A stretch of DNA of 64,000 nucleotides from NCBI GenBank assembly GCA_009797885.1, contig WNKP01000002.1:1-64000 (forward strand). The letters are read 5' to 3'. Position numbers and translations under genes: made by a program. The stretch comes from Flavobacteriaceae bacterium GF1 (GTDB taxonomy: Bacteria > Bacteroidota > Bacteroidia > Flavobacteriales > Flavobacteriaceae). Below, piece by piece: positions 7,386-16,596 of the stretch; position 1 is the stretch's first letter, and every line of letters begins with the position of its first letter. The notes beneath the pieces are model-generated. The model had not been told where the DNA came from, did no database searches, and worked only from the letters and a program-made list of their open reading frames with translations.

Positions 7386-8195
7386 CTACTTTGCTTTATT
7401 GTAGTATTCAAGTGCCTTGGGCATGTTCTTCTTCAATTCGCTCATACGGGTGCCATAGGAGGGGTGGGTAGATAAGAACTCAGGTGGCGCATTACCTTCA
7501 CTCATGGCGGACATCCTTTCCCAAAATGCCACAGCCTCTTGGGGATTATATCCCGCCAAGGCCATGAAGTAAAGGCCCAGTTGGTCAGCTTCTTTCTCAT
7601 GGGTTCTCGAAAATTTCAGTAAACCTAGGTTAGATGCAGCTCCAGCAGCTTGGAGGATCATATCACCATTTAGTGAGGACTCTCCCCCGCCAGCAGCAAT
7701 TGCGGCTAAACTTAACCCGGTTTGTGCAGCTAAGGTCTGGCTAATGCGCTCTCGACCATGATTGGCCACAATGTGTGCAATCTCATGCCCCATCACGACA
7801 GCCATCCCGGTTTCGTTCTTGGTCACAGGTAGGATGCCCTTATAAAAAGCCACTTTGCCTCCAGGCATGGCCCAAGCGTTGACTGTGTTTTCATCGATCA
7901 ATATGTACTCCCACTCAAAGCCGTCCAGTTGATTGCTTAGATTTCGCTCCCTAAAATACTGCTCTACGGCCCTTTGGATTTTGGTTCCACATCTTCTTAC
8001 CATGGCAGCTTCTTCACCAGTGGTTATGATTTTGCTTGTATTTTTTACCTCTGTGAACTGATTGAAGCTCATGGGTAGTATTTGGCTGTTGGGAATCAAG
8101 CTGAGTTGTGAACGTCCGGTAACAGGTACTGTAGCACACTGGGCGGTGATTGCTAGAACGGCAATGGCCAACAAAAGGGATTGGATTTTTTTCAT
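7386..8195 (-). CDS. M48-family metallopeptidase lipoprotein (BepA/LoiP-like)
   Basis: Start set at the ATG at 8195 (MKKIQSLLLAIAVLAITAQC), giving a lipoprotein signal; an earlier in-frame ATG would add ten residues. The catalytic zinc site is GHEIAHIVANHG (HEXXH), with the downstream E in SRTHEKEADQLGLYFMA as third ligand. At about 270 aa it fits stand-alone periplasmic M48 peptidases that degrade misfolded outer-membrane or periplasmic proteins. It has no TPR extension. The gene is monocistronic in appearance. A hairpin-rich 230-bp gap with no gene separates it from the next gene. Confidence 0.85.
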   Translation of the reverse strand: MKKIQSLLLAIAVLAITAQCATVPVTGRSQLSLIPNSQILPMSFNQFTEVKNTSKIITTGEEAAMVRRCGTKIQRAVEQYFRERNLSNQLDGFEWEYILIDENTVNAWAMPGGKVAFYKGILPVTKNETGMAVVMGHEIAHIVANHGRERISQTLAAQTGLSLAAIAAGGGESSLNGDMILQAAGAASNLGLLKFSRTHEKEADQLGLYFMALAGYNPQEAVAFWERMSAMSEGNAPPEFLSTHPSYGTRMSELKKNMPKALEYYNKAK

Positions 8196-8425
8196 AGTAA
8201 TTATGGGCTGTAAAAAGTTATTCAATAATAGGGACTTTAGGCACCATTGTCAAGACAATACCTGCCAATGTTCTCGGCTATGGGTAGTTGCCCCCACCTT
8301 GCCCAGCGCAAGTCGCTGCGGGTGGTTGGGCACTTAGTTTTGTAAGTGCGAAACAAACCGAAAATCCTTGGGGATTTTCAGAATTAGGAAAGGTCTGGCA
8401 ATTACACCTGGCCATTGTTCGGTTT

Positions 8426-9199
8426 TCATCTTTTCAATTTCTCAATTACTTTGTCAAACCGACTGTCCATACACACACTTAAGTCCGTTGTCATAAATTT
8501 CCCGTCTAAAAATAGACTGAAAATTGTTGCAGGACTTGGTGCATTTTGGGCTTCTTCCATAGTCTTGAGTTTGATCACCTTTAAGGGCAGATTTCTCTTT
8601 TCCGCAGTCTCCACCAAAGAGTTTTTCGCATGAAATTCCGCAAAAGGACATCGGTTTGAATAATAGACAACAATTCCTTCTTTGTCCGGGCATTCGCCAC
8701 TTAGGACAGATGCATTGAATTTAGGCTGTTCAGAACGGTCACTGAATCTTAGTGCCAACAAACTGAAACCACTTGTAATCCTTTCCACTTCTTCAAATCC
8801 CTGTCGCAAAAGCCATTTGGTATCACTCATAAAATGGAATTTTTTTGTCCCGACAACAGTTACCAATCCATTCCTATTCTGTTCTTTTGCATCTTCAATT
8901 GCCGATTGCAAAAGTGCTTTACCGTATCCGTTTTTCTTGTATTTCCCTGAAACCCAAAAACAGTTGACGTTTAAATAATTGGGTGCTTTTATGGGGACCC
9001 AGGCATTTTCAGCCGGGCCATATTCAATAAAAACCTTGGCCCTTTCATCAAGCCGCCTAAAGACGTATCCATTGTCGAACTCCTTTTTGAGCCAATCTTT
9101 CTTGGCTTGATAACTGTCCGAGCACTTTTTGTCCGAGAAGGCACAACAAATGTGCTCCGAAGCAATGTTTTCTGTATTTAATTCAATAAAGTTTTGCAT
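8426..9199 (-). CDS. GNAT acetyltransferase fused to YoaP-like domain
   Basis: Residues about 1-150 form a GNAT domain, with acetyl-CoA loop KYKKNGYGKALLQSA (Q/RxxGxG/A-like) and a late GFEEVERI strand. The C-terminal about 90 residues (VYYSNRCPFAEFHAKNSLVETAEKR...) match the YoaP-like domain, a thioredoxin-like fold with one cysteine (NRCPF). The two-domain order and 257-aa length are those of YoaP-type proteins. The acetyl acceptor is unknown. Confidence 0.75.
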   Translation of the reverse strand: MQNFIELNTENIASEHICCAFSDKKCSDSYQAKKDWLKKEFDNGYVFRRLDERAKVFIEYGPAENAWVPIKAPNYLNVNCFWVSGKYKKNGYGKALLQSAIEDAKEQNRNGLVTVVGTKKFHFMSDTKWLLRQGFEEVERITSGFSLLALRFSDRSEQPKFNASVLSGECPDKEGIVVYYSNRCPFAEFHAKNSLVETAEKRNLPLKVIKLKTMEEAQNAPSPATIFSLFLDGKFMTTDLSVCMDSRFDKVIEKLKR

Positions 9200-9283
9200 T
9201 TTCCTTAGTATTCAAATTGGACCAAATGAGCGTATTGGAACGATAATCGTAGGCATCGCATTGGTACTATAAAAATAATTGAT

Positions 9284-9476
9284 ATGCGTAATTTAATAAA
9301 GTGGGAAGTGCTACAAAATGGCAAGTTTTTAGAACAAACGTACTGACCAATCCATTCCCGTTGATTATTGGTTTTTCGGGACCGGAAAGGACTACAAGCC
9401 AATGCACAAGGATAGGAAACCTTCGGCATTGCAAAGGGAATACTCATCAAAGCGTCGTGGTGTTCAATACCTGTAA
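9284..9476 (+). pseudogene. Frameshifted small gene, about 63 aa
   Basis: ATG at 9284 encodes MRNLIKWEVLQNGKFLEQTY and then hits a stop. Removing one base near 9352 opens a frame that continues DQSIPVDYWFFGTGKDYKPM and ends in a basic tail (SSKRRGVQYL) at 9476. The two halves join sensibly, so this looks like a small gene broken by a single-base frameshift, or a sequencing error. No family is recognised. Confidence 0.35.
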
Positions 9477-9552
9477 AACACTGAAATGTAGCGCTGTCTG
9501 CCTACGGTTTACGATAAAATGTCAGAGGCTGATTTTTTAAGTAACCCGTTTT

Positions 9553-11016
9553 TTATGTGCCGCAAAAAGTCTGGTAACGTGCATCAAAGCCTGCGGGTAT
9601 TTGTTGAAATTGTAGTTTATCGGGATGATCATCATAAGGTTTCGAGAGTATGCCCAGCAATTGGTCAAAGGGGGCCATATCGCCTTGAACGGCAGCTTCC
9701 AGAGCATCTTCTACCCAATGGTTACGTGGGATCACCCTGGGGTTTAGTTTTTTCATTAGTTCCAAGCTTGGCGTTTTACCCTGATCCCTGAGATGTTCAT
9801 TTTTCCATTTTTGCACCCAACCGCTAAATTCCGCTAAGTTAAAAAGGGATTCATCAGGTTGTTTGTCCTGTTGCAAGGCTAAAAATACTTGCGTATAATC
9901 GGAGCTGTTGGTTTCCATTAACGAGAGTAGTCCATCCACTAAGTCTTTATCCTTGTCCCTGGGATTCAAAATCCCCAACTTACCACACATCATGTTGTAC
10001 CATTTTTCGGTAAATGTCTGCTGAAATCCTTCGATGACTTCCTTGGCCAAATCCACGGCTTTTTTCTGGTTCCCTGAAATTAGGGGCAACAGGGCACTGG
10101 CAAAGATTGCTGAGTTCCATTGGGCAATATGGGACTGGTTGCCAAAGGCGTAGCGGCCGTGGGTGTCAATTGAGCTAAAAACCGTCCTGGGGTTGTAGGA
10201 ATTCATAAAAGCACATGGGCCATAGTCAATGGTCTCGCCAGCTACACTCATGTTGTCGGTGTTCATCACCCCGTGGATAAACCCAACCCGCATCCAATTG
10301 ACGATTAGGTCGATTTGTCTGTGCATAACGGCCTTTAACAGTTCAAGGGCCGGATTGTCCGTATCCGTTAGTTCCGGATAATGCCTTTGTATGGTGTAGG
10401 TGGTGAGCGCTTGTAAATCTTCCGTGGAACAAAAATTACGGGCATACTCAAAGGTGCCCACACGTATATGGCTAGCTGCCGTACGCGTTAGCACAGCACC
10501 CTTGTGCCTTTCTCCACGAAAAACCTGTTCTCCTGTCGAAACTATGGACAGGCTCCGGGTGGTGGGTATGCCCAAATGGTGTATGGATTCACTAATGAGG
10601 TATTCGCGCAGCATGGAATACAGGGTTGCCCTGCCATCACCGCGCCGGGAGTACGGTGTTTGCCCCGAACCCTTTAATTGGATGTCGAATCTTTTGCCCG
10701 TAGCGTCAAGCTGTTCGCCCAATAAAATGGCCCTGCCATCGCCCAACATGGTAAAATGGCCAAACTGGTGCCCGGCATATGCTTGTGCCAAAGGTTTGGC
10801 ACCATCGGGAATCTGGTTGCCTGAAAAATAACCGACACTATTTTCTTTATCATCATTTAAAAATCCGAGACCCAAATCAGTCGCCAACCTTTCGTTAAAA
10901 CATACGATTTCTGGCTTTGCGACCGGCACGGGTGGTTGAAGGCTAAAAAAAACCGCTGGTAACCCTGCATAGGTATTTTCTAACCGCCAATCATGTTTCT
11001 TGATGTCTTTGAGCAT
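9553..11016 (-). CDS. selO: SelO-family protein adenylyltransferase
   Basis: Full-length (487 aa) SelO/YdiU pseudokinase, which transfers AMP from ATP to proteins and is linked to oxidative stress. Clear signatures are AYAGHQFGHFTMLGDGRA, LKGSGQTPYSRRGDGRATL, GIPTTRSLSIV, the metal-site block GVMNTDNMSVAGETIDYGP, and the C-terminal YQTFCGT. The terminal Cys occupies the place where animal SelO has selenocysteine. The gene is followed by msrB, which also fits redox stress. Confidence 0.93.
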   Translation of the reverse strand: MLKDIKKHDWRLENTYAGLPAVFFSLQPPVPVAKPEIVCFNERLATDLGLGFLNDDKENSVGYFSGNQIPDGAKPLAQAYAGHQFGHFTMLGDGRAILLGEQLDATGKRFDIQLKGSGQTPYSRRGDGRATLYSMLREYLISESIHHLGIPTTRSLSIVSTGEQVFRGERHKGAVLTRTAASHIRVGTFEYARNFCSTEDLQALTTYTIQRHYPELTDTDNPALELLKAVMHRQIDLIVNWMRVGFIHGVMNTDNMSVAGETIDYGPCAFMNSYNPRTVFSSIDTHGRYAFGNQSHIAQWNSAIFASALLPLISGNQKKAVDLAKEVIEGFQQTFTEKWYNMMCGKLGILNPRDKDKDLVDGLLSLMETNSSDYTQVFLALQQDKQPDESLFNLAEFSGWVQKWKNEHLRDQGKTPSLELMKKLNPRVIPRNHWVEDALEAAVQGDMAPFDQLLGILSKPYDDHPDKLQFQQIPAGFDARYQTFCGT

Positions 11017-11289
11017 ATATCGTCAACGTATTAATATTATAATTCAGAACTTTTTACGCGCCAATCCGTAACACAAGCTTTGCAGAAAGGCCATTATCAT
11101 GGGTTTTCTTTGGCCGTCCTGTCTTTTTAGAACAAATTTACTGATGTCATTGTCGTTTTTCAACTGCCCCCAGCAGTACAGTTAAAAAAAGTGCAGGTCT
11201 ACGGTGCTTGATTTTTTAAGTGGTACGGGATTTTGTTACGAAGATTAAAGAAGGATGATCGTTGATTTTTGGCCTGGAACGGGAAAGGA

Positions 11290-11820
11290 TTAGTTACCAT
11301 ACTTAGCTTTCCATTCCTCTACTATTGCCGGTAATTCCTCACCATCGGCCACAAATAGCAACGAAGCGGAGTTCATGCAATACCGTAGTCCTGTTGGTGC
11401 TGGACCATCATTGAATACGTGACCCAGATGGGAGCCGCTTCCGCTATCAACTACTTCCGTACGGACCATGCCATGACTTCTATCGACAATCTCTTTGACG
11501 GCATTTTCATCAATTGGCTTGTAAAAGCTAGGCCATCCCGTGCCCGATCTATACTTATGCTCGGAGCTGAATAAAGGTTGACCGGTGGCCGCAGAATAAT
11601 AGGTTCCCTTTTTCTTATTATCCCAATAGGCTCCGGAAAAAGCATACTCCGTACCCTGTTGGCGCAATATGTAAAATTGCTCATCCGAAAGCATCTTCTT
11701 CCACTCTTCATCCGTCTTTTGAATGGGGTAGGGGTAATTTTCGTCCTTTGATTTGGATTTTGTCTGGCATGCCACAGTCATATAGGCAAGGCTAAGCAGT
11801 AAAATAAGCGATGACCTCAT
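11290..11820 (-). CDS. msrB: Methionine-R-sulfoxide reductase B, exported, lacking the zinc site
   Basis: It has a lipoprotein signal ([10 protein letters not shown], Cys about 18) and then an MsrB domain: [39 protein letters not shown], with catalytic Cys in RYCMNS. The two CxxC pairs that hold structural zinc in many MsrBs are absent, so this is the zinc-free form. It reduces R-methionine sulfoxide in exported proteins. It lies beside a zinc-starvation-like operon, and a zinc-free enzyme would suit that setting (inference). Confidence 0.9.
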   Translation of the reverse strand: MRSSLILLLSLAYMTVACQTKSKSKDENYPYPIQKTDEEWKKMLSDEQFYILRQQGTEYAFSGAYWDNKKKGTYYSAATGQPLFSSEHKYRSGTGWPSFYKPIDENAVKEIVDRSHGMVRTEVVDSGSGSHLGHVFNDGPAPTGLRYCMNSASLLFVADGEELPAIVEEWKAKYGN

Positions 11821-11988
11821 AGTTTTTTCTTTTTCTTTAGCGAAATGGAAGGATAACCCTTTTTTTGGTAAAATTATGGAATACCAATGGAATTGTATGG
11901 TAACCCCTTTTTATACGTCGCTTTGATGTGCCATACCTAACACAACCTTGATTTTGGGGTTGCCCGCCCTTTCAACACGACTCTCCTG

Positions 11989-13491
11989 TTATTGACTTCT
12001 GTTGGTCTCATAGGTTGCACTTTCTTTGGCATCATTTATCGTTATCCCGATGGTGGCCAATCGGTCCCGGATATAATCGGAAAATTCAAAGTGTTTATGG
12101 GCACGTGCTTGTTGCCTCACCTCAATCAGAATATCCATCATTTCGGGAAACAGTTCGTCCTGGAAGCTCGTCTTGGTTTCGTCACGTATGCCCAAGACAT
12201 CAGTAAGAAAGCCCCGATAGGTATTTTGGAGAACGGTCAGCGTCCCCGGTGAGACGCTATCCTGGTCTTGTTTCAGCTTGTGCGCCAACCGTAAAAGCTC
12301 AAAAAGACTGGCGATGGTTTCCGCGGTATTAAAATCATCATCCATGTTTTCGTAGCAACGTTCGCAGGTGTTCACTATTTGTGCCGATAAATCGTTGTCG
12401 ACATTCTCCGACCCATTCGCCCGTAATCCATCGATAAGATTCAGTCCTTTTCGTAATTTTCCACAAGCTACTTCCGCTGACTTGATCGCCCGATTGGAAA
12501 AATCAATGGTGCTTCCATAATGCGCCTGTAGCATTGCAAAGCGAAGCGTCATGGGACTATAGGCTTTTTCAAGCAATGGATGGTCCCCACTGAATAGTTG
12601 ACCAAGGGTAATAAAGTTACCTTTGGATTTTGCCATTTTTTGCCCATCGAGCGTCACCATATTGTTATGCATCCAATAGTGAACAGGTGCACTGCCAAAG
12701 GCGGCACGGCATTGGGCTATCTCCGCTTCATGATGCGGGAATTTCAAATCCATGCCTCCCCCGTGAATATCGAACGGAAGCCCAAGATATTTGATGCTCA
12801 TGGCCGAGCATTCTATATGCCACCCGGGGAAACCCATTCCCCAGGGAGAACGCCATTGCATAAGGTGTCCGGCCTCTGCTTTTTTCCAGAGCGCAAAATC
12901 TGCGGGATGTTTTTTCTGCTCCTGTCCTTCCAGTACACGACTTCCAGCCAGTAGATCGTCCAATACCCGACCGGAAAGCTGTCCGTAATGATGCTTTTTT
13001 GCATAGTCCACAACATCGAAATAAACTGAACCGTCCCTTTCATAGGCAAAACCATTGGCCATGATCTGCTCGATCATAGCGATTTGCTCAACGATATGCC
13101 CTGAGGCCGTAGGCTCTATGGATGGTGGCAATACGTTGAGCCTGGCCATCATATCGCGATACAAATTGGTATATTGCTGAGCCACCTCCATAGGTTCCAA
13201 CTGCTCAATACGGGCTTTTTTTGCAATCTTATCCTCACCCTGCTCGTTCACTTCATCTTCCAGATGGCCTACATCCGTAATATTACGGACATATCGCACC
13301 TGATACCCCAAGAATCTGAAATACCGGCTCACTATGTCGAAGGTGATCGCCGATCGCGCATGTCCCAAATGCGGCTCGCCGTATACGGTAGGGCCGCACA
13401 CATACATACCGACCTTTCCTTTTACAATAGGGACAAAGGGTTCCTTTTTTCCTGAAAGTGAATTCTTGATATGGACCGTTCTTTCATTCAT
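11989..13491 (-). CDS. cysS: Cysteinyl-tRNA synthetase
   Basis: ATG at 13491 overlaps the preceding stop as ATGA, and gives the expected N-terminus (MNERTVHIKNSL). It has the class I HIGH-type motif HLGHARS after CGPTVYGEP, and KMAKSKGN as the KMSKS loop. The four zinc ligands known for E. coli CysRS all appear present: Cys in YVCGPT, Cys in HIECSAMS, and His and Glu in FPHHEAEIAQ. So although it sits last in a Zur-type operon, it is not an obviously zinc-free variant. About 500 aa, normal length. Confidence 0.95.
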   Translation of the reverse strand: MNERTVHIKNSLSGKKEPFVPIVKGKVGMYVCGPTVYGEPHLGHARSAITFDIVSRYFRFLGYQVRYVRNITDVGHLEDEVNEQGEDKIAKKARIEQLEPMEVAQQYTNLYRDMMARLNVLPPSIEPTASGHIVEQIAMIEQIMANGFAYERDGSVYFDVVDYAKKHHYGQLSGRVLDDLLAGSRVLEGQEQKKHPADFALWKKAEAGHLMQWRSPWGMGFPGWHIECSAMSIKYLGLPFDIHGGGMDLKFPHHEAEIAQCRAAFGSAPVHYWMHNNMVTLDGQKMAKSKGNFITLGQLFSGDHPLLEKAYSPMTLRFAMLQAHYGSTIDFSNRAIKSAEVACGKLRKGLNLIDGLRANGSENVDNDLSAQIVNTCERCYENMDDDFNTAETIASLFELLRLAHKLKQDQDSVSPGTLTVLQNTYRGFLTDVLGIRDETKTSFQDELFPEMMDILIEVRQQARAHKHFEFSDYIRDRLATIGITINDAKESATYETNRSQ

Positions 13492-13949
13492 GAGGGAGCG
13501 TACAATTGTTTTTTGTTCGTGTCTTCCATGCTTTGGCAATCGGAACATTCGCGACATTTCCCTTCCATCAGGAAATACATCTCTTCAATGTCATAGTTTT
13601 TGAGTCCTTCCATATACTCATCCGGCAAGCAGGGCAGGCATACGATTCTATCACATTCTTTGCAGTGCAAATGGGGGTGTATGCTTTGCTTCTTATGTTT
13701 TTCGTGGTTTAACATATAGAGACAAGTGCCCTGTTGATCAACGAATTTTATGATAAGGTCCATGGCCTCAAAAGTGTGTAGTGTGCGGTACATTGTCGCG
13801 CGATCCATGGAACCTGACAATTGTTTTTCTATCTCGGATAAGGCAAAAGGTTTTGAATTATCCATAAAGAGTTCCAGAATTGCCAAGCGCTTGGAGGTGA
13901 TACGCTTGTTCCGGCTTTTTAAAACAGCTACGGCACTTTTCCTGTTCAT
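13488..13949 (-). CDS. Fur-family regulator, probably zinc-responsive (Zur-like)
   Basis: 153 aa. It has a winged helix (RITSKRLAILELFMD...MDRATMYRTLHTFEAMDLI) followed by the dimerisation/metal part HPHLHCKECDRIVCLPCLP...CRECSDC. The CxxC pairs fit a structural zinc site. Zur rather than Fur is inferred from its operon partners, which are zinc enzymes or their substitutes (cysS, folE, hisI) and a His-rich lipoprotein. It probably autoregulates through the operators at 16597-16651. It overlaps cysS by 4 nt. Confidence 0.8.
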   Translation of the reverse strand: MNRKSAVAVLKSRNKRITSKRLAILELFMDNSKPFALSEIEKQLSGSMDRATMYRTLHTFEAMDLIIKFVDQQGTCLYMLNHEKHKKQSIHPHLHCKECDRIVCLPCLPDEYMEGLKNYDIEEMYFLMEGKCRECSDCQSMEDTNKKQLYAPS

Positions 13950-13960
13950 GTCATTACCAT

Positions 13961-14629
13961 TCAGACAAGGTTGTAAAATTCATTCCGCAAGTCAATATCA
14001 TTGAATCGGCCTCCATATTCCAAGGTAGTGGTTCGACTGGTTTTATCATTTACGCCGCGGGTGGACACGCATAAGTGCTCCGCTTCCACCACTACAATTA
14101 CATCCTCCGTTTGAAGTGCCTCTTTGAGCTCGTTGTATATCTGTAGGGTCATGCGCTCCTGTACCTGGGGCCTTTTCCCGTAGTACTCGACTATCCGATT
14201 GATTTTGGACAGGCCGATGACCATGCCAGAAGAAATATAGGCTATATGCGCCTTTCCTATGATGGGTAGAAAATGATGCTCACAAGCGGATGAAAATGTG
14301 ATATCCTTCTCCACCAACATTTTGTTGTACTGATATTTATTTTCAAAGACAGAAAGCGATGGTTTGTTCCTGGGATTCAATCCCTGAAAAATCTCTTTCA
14401 CATACATTTTGGCCACACGGTAAGGAGTGCCTTGAAGGCTGTCATCAGTCAGGTCCAGACCCAATTCTTCCATGATACCACCAAAGAGCTTTTCGATGTT
14501 CGCCATTTTCTCCTCGTCGGATTTAACAAAGGCATCCTCCCGTATCGGGGTGTCCGTGGAAGTCATGATGTGGTTGTTCCCATTAAGGTCGTGTTGATTT
14601 CTCCGAATCAATTTTTCATCTATTTTCAT
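13961..14629 (-). CDS. folE: GTP cyclohydrolase I
   Basis: 222 aa. It converts GTP to dihydroneopterin triphosphate for folate/pterin synthesis. Motifs include FSSACEHHFLPIIGKAHIAY and VVVEAEHLCVSTRGV, which hold the Cys/His/Cys zinc ligands of FolE1, plus RPQVQERMTLQI. It sits 2 nt after hisI and 11 nt before the Fur-type gene, so is co-transcribed. Within a Zur-type operon it is probably a second, induced copy, but that needs the rest of the genome. Confidence 0.93.
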   Translation of the reverse strand: MKIDEKLIRRNQHDLNGNNHIMTSTDTPIREDAFVKSDEEKMANIEKLFGGIMEELGLDLTDDSLQGTPYRVAKMYVKEIFQGLNPRNKPSLSVFENKYQYNKMLVEKDITFSSACEHHFLPIIGKAHIAYISSGMVIGLSKINRIVEYYGKRPQVQERMTLQIYNELKEALQTEDVIVVVEAEHLCVSTRGVNDKTSRTTTLEYGGRFNDIDLRNEFYNLV

Positions 14630-14631
14630 AG

Positions 14632-15060
14632 CTATTGCAAATTTTTAATGAATTGAAGTGTATTGTTTTTCGCATCCACATTTCTGTAAAAGCAAGCTTT
14701 TCTGTGTTTGCCATGCTTGTTGTACGTATGGCACACACCATCACCCTGTAGGGTAACCTGGTAGACAAATGCATCCTGATCGCAATCCACAAGAATATGA
14801 TCTACTTTCAAAAAATCCCCTGAGGTTTCTCCCTTTATCCAAAGTTTGTTGCGGGAAGTGCTCCAAAAAGAAGCGAGACCGGTCCGTATCGTTTCACGTA
14901 ATGCTTCCGCATTAATGGACGCCAGCATCAGAATTTGTCCGGAGGTCGTTTCCTGAACCGCCACAGGAAGTAGGCCACCGCGTTTATCGAACTGGGGGGT
15001 GAATTCAATCCCTTCCTCTAGTTCCGTGACGTTATCATTATGTTTTGGATTCATTCGCAT
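14632..15060 (-). CDS. hisI: Phosphoribosyl-AMP cyclohydrolase (stand-alone HisI)
   Basis: Start chosen at the ATG at 15060 (or 15054), since the upstream frame overlaps yidD heavily. It contains WSTSRNKLWIKGETSGD and the metal signature DCDQDAFVYQV...GVCHT...KACFYR; the three Asp and three Cys that bind Mg and Zn are kept. It has no HisE fusion, and no other his genes are nearby. Its place in a Zur-type operon matches the known duplication of hisI in zinc-starvation regulons of other bacteria. It overlaps yidD by about 20 nt. Confidence 0.9.
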   Translation of the reverse strand: MRMNPKHNDNVTELEEGIEFTPQFDKRGGLLPVAVQETTSGQILMLASINAEALRETIRTGLASFWSTSRNKLWIKGETSGDFLKVDHILVDCDQDAFVYQVTLQGDGVCHTYNKHGKHRKACFYRNVDAKNNTLQFIKNLQ

Positions 15061-15328
15061 ATATTTTCTTTTTTGGAACGGGATCATACCCCTTTGTACC
15101 CCACGGGTGGCATCTTAAAATCCGCCTGGTTCCCAAAGTCAGGCCCCTTACAACCCCCCACTCATTAATAGCATCGATCATATACTGTGAGCAGGTAGGT
15201 TGATGCCGGCAACTGGAAGGGAAATAGGGGGAGATGGCCACTTGATAAAAGCGCACCGCACCTACCGCCATATGTTTTAGTATTTGGATCAAAACTTTTG
15301 GGATAGCTCCCATTTTATGGTTGTACAA
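15038..15328 (-). CDS. yidD: Membrane-protein insertion efficiency factor YidD
   Basis: 96 aa. It has the classic run FYQVAISPYFPSSCRHQPTCSQY, then RRILRCHPWG...YDPVP. The three conserved Cys are present. YidD assists YidC-dependent insertion at the inner membrane. It is usually near rpmH/rnpA/yidC; here it is instead inside a metal-stress-type operon, overlapping hisI, so this may be an extra copy. The actual start may be a few codons downstream of 15328. Confidence 0.9.
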   Translation of the reverse strand: MYNHKMGAIPKVLIQILKHMAVGAVRFYQVAISPYFPSSCRHQPTCSQYMIDAINEWGVVRGLTLGTRRILRCHPWGTKGYDPVPKKKIYANESKT

Positions 15329-15367
15329 TAAATCACTGGCTCATCTTTTTTTAAAGTGTATTAAGGA

Positions 15368-15895
15368 TCATACTTGCTGCTCAAAATCCTGGAACAGTTT
15401 GCTCGGTTGAATACCCTTATTGTTTTGATATTTTCCTTGCTGATACGTCGTGTAGTCGCCATCAATATGATGGTAATATATCTGACAAATCTCTATGGCT
15501 GGATAAATGATAAGGGGCTGTACTACAAAAATCTCCAGGGTCCAGTAACCGTTGAACCCGACATCGCCAAATCCAGCAGTTACATGTACGAACATCCCCA
15601 GCCTGCCGATGCTGCTTCTGCCTTCCAGCATAGGAACCAGCTTGTCCGTACGGGTACGTTCCACGGTGCGACCTAGGTAGAGCCTACCTGGCTCCAACTG
15701 TAAACCGGTTGATGGAATGGTTAGTCTTGATGTCGCATTATCAACTTTCATATCCAGTACCGGACTATCGTACACCAGCAACTCATCGTGAAGCCTAAGG
15801 TTATAGCTATTGGGATTGAGCTGCTCGGGATGATAAGGTTCTATCGCTATATCCTTGCCCATTCGCTCAACTATTTCCAAACCGCTTAATATCAT
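15368..15895 (-). CDS. dcd: dCTP deaminase
   Basis: Start at the ATG at 15895 (MILSGLEIVERMG), eight codons inside the longest frame. Diagnostic block is EGRSSIGRLGMFVHVTAGFGD followed by GYWTLEI, the Dcd/dUTPase fold with the catalytic Glu in WTLEI. It converts dCTP to dUTP for dTMP synthesis. Dcd needs no zinc, whereas dCMP deaminase does. Its presence in this operon would allow pyrimidine supply under zinc limitation (inference). It sits 39 nt upstream of yidD. Confidence 0.9.
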   Translation of the reverse strand: MILSGLEIVERMGKDIAIEPYHPEQLNPNSYNLRLHDELLVYDSPVLDMKVDNATSRLTIPSTGLQLEPGRLYLGRTVERTRTDKLVPMLEGRSSIGRLGMFVHVTAGFGDVGFNGYWTLEIFVVQPLIIYPAIEICQIYYHHIDGDYTTYQQGKYQNNKGIQPSKLFQDFEQQV

Positions 15896-15982
15896 ACCAT
15901 GGTAGTATTGTGGACCCAACCTGAAACTATCCTTAAAGGCCTATGGATAATCAATACAACCTACAGGATGCCTTAGTTTAGA

Positions 15983-16441
15983 TTAGGTTTGTTCGTTTAT
16001 AGTATTGATTTTTTCGGCTATGGCCTGTATTTCGTCCAGTAGATGCTGCTGTACTTCCAAGTGCTGCTTTGGGGTCAGTTCTTGTTGCTCACCATGATGA
16101 TGGTGGTCGTGATCCGAATGGTCGTGATCCGAATGGTCGTGTTCTTCTTCAAAACCAGGTACTTCCACCACTTGCCCGTCCCATGCTTCAAGCGAACTGC
16201 TGAGGGATCGCAAATCTTTGGCGTAGGCTTCAACAAACAACGAATCCTTGTTGGCTTGTAGCTGGTCCATTTGATCTTGGGCCATCTGACGAATTTTAAT
16301 GGCTTTCTCATGAAGTTCAAATGCCTGTTGCAGGTCTTCATTCGTTTGCTTTTTATCACTACAAGACAACGATAGTGCCAGTATCCCAAGTATGGGAATA
16401 AGAAGTTTGCGTGGACGTATTAGACGTTTTCTTTGTATCAT
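15983..16441 (-). CDS. His/Asp-rich metal-binding lipoprotein
   Basis: 152 aa. Signal segment ILGILALSLSC gives a lipid-anchored Cys at about 27. A helical middle part is followed by an acidic-His stretch (HDHSDHDHSDHDHHHHGE, about residues 102-120) and a C-terminal amphipathic helix. The His/Asp tract is what zinc- or nickel-binding exported proteins use to capture metal. First gene of the operon and closest to the paired operators. Probably a periplasmic or outer-membrane zinc scavenger or buffer; the family is not named. Confidence 0.75.
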   Translation of the reverse strand: MIQRKRLIRPRKLLIPILGILALSLSCSDKKQTNEDLQQAFELHEKAIKIRQMAQDQMDQLQANKDSLFVEAYAKDLRSLSSSLEAWDGQVVEVPGFEEEHDHSDHDHSDHDHHHHGEQQELTPKQHLEVQQHLLDEIQAIAEKINTINEQT

Positions 16442-16596
16442 TTGATTTCGTATTAATTGGTTGAAAGGCAGTTGGGGAACTGGGAACCACCAGCAAAGGA
16501 AAATGGGGTTGCCATGTAATGAATTACGCGAAGTGCAGCACGGAACATATCCAAGTTATATAATGTTTTACCCAATATCATTATCATATTCACTAA

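Noticed and set aside
13488-13949. Iron-responsive Fur
   Set aside because: Not excluded by the protein sequence, but all neighbours are zinc-linked and no iron gene is nearby, so a Zur role is more likely.
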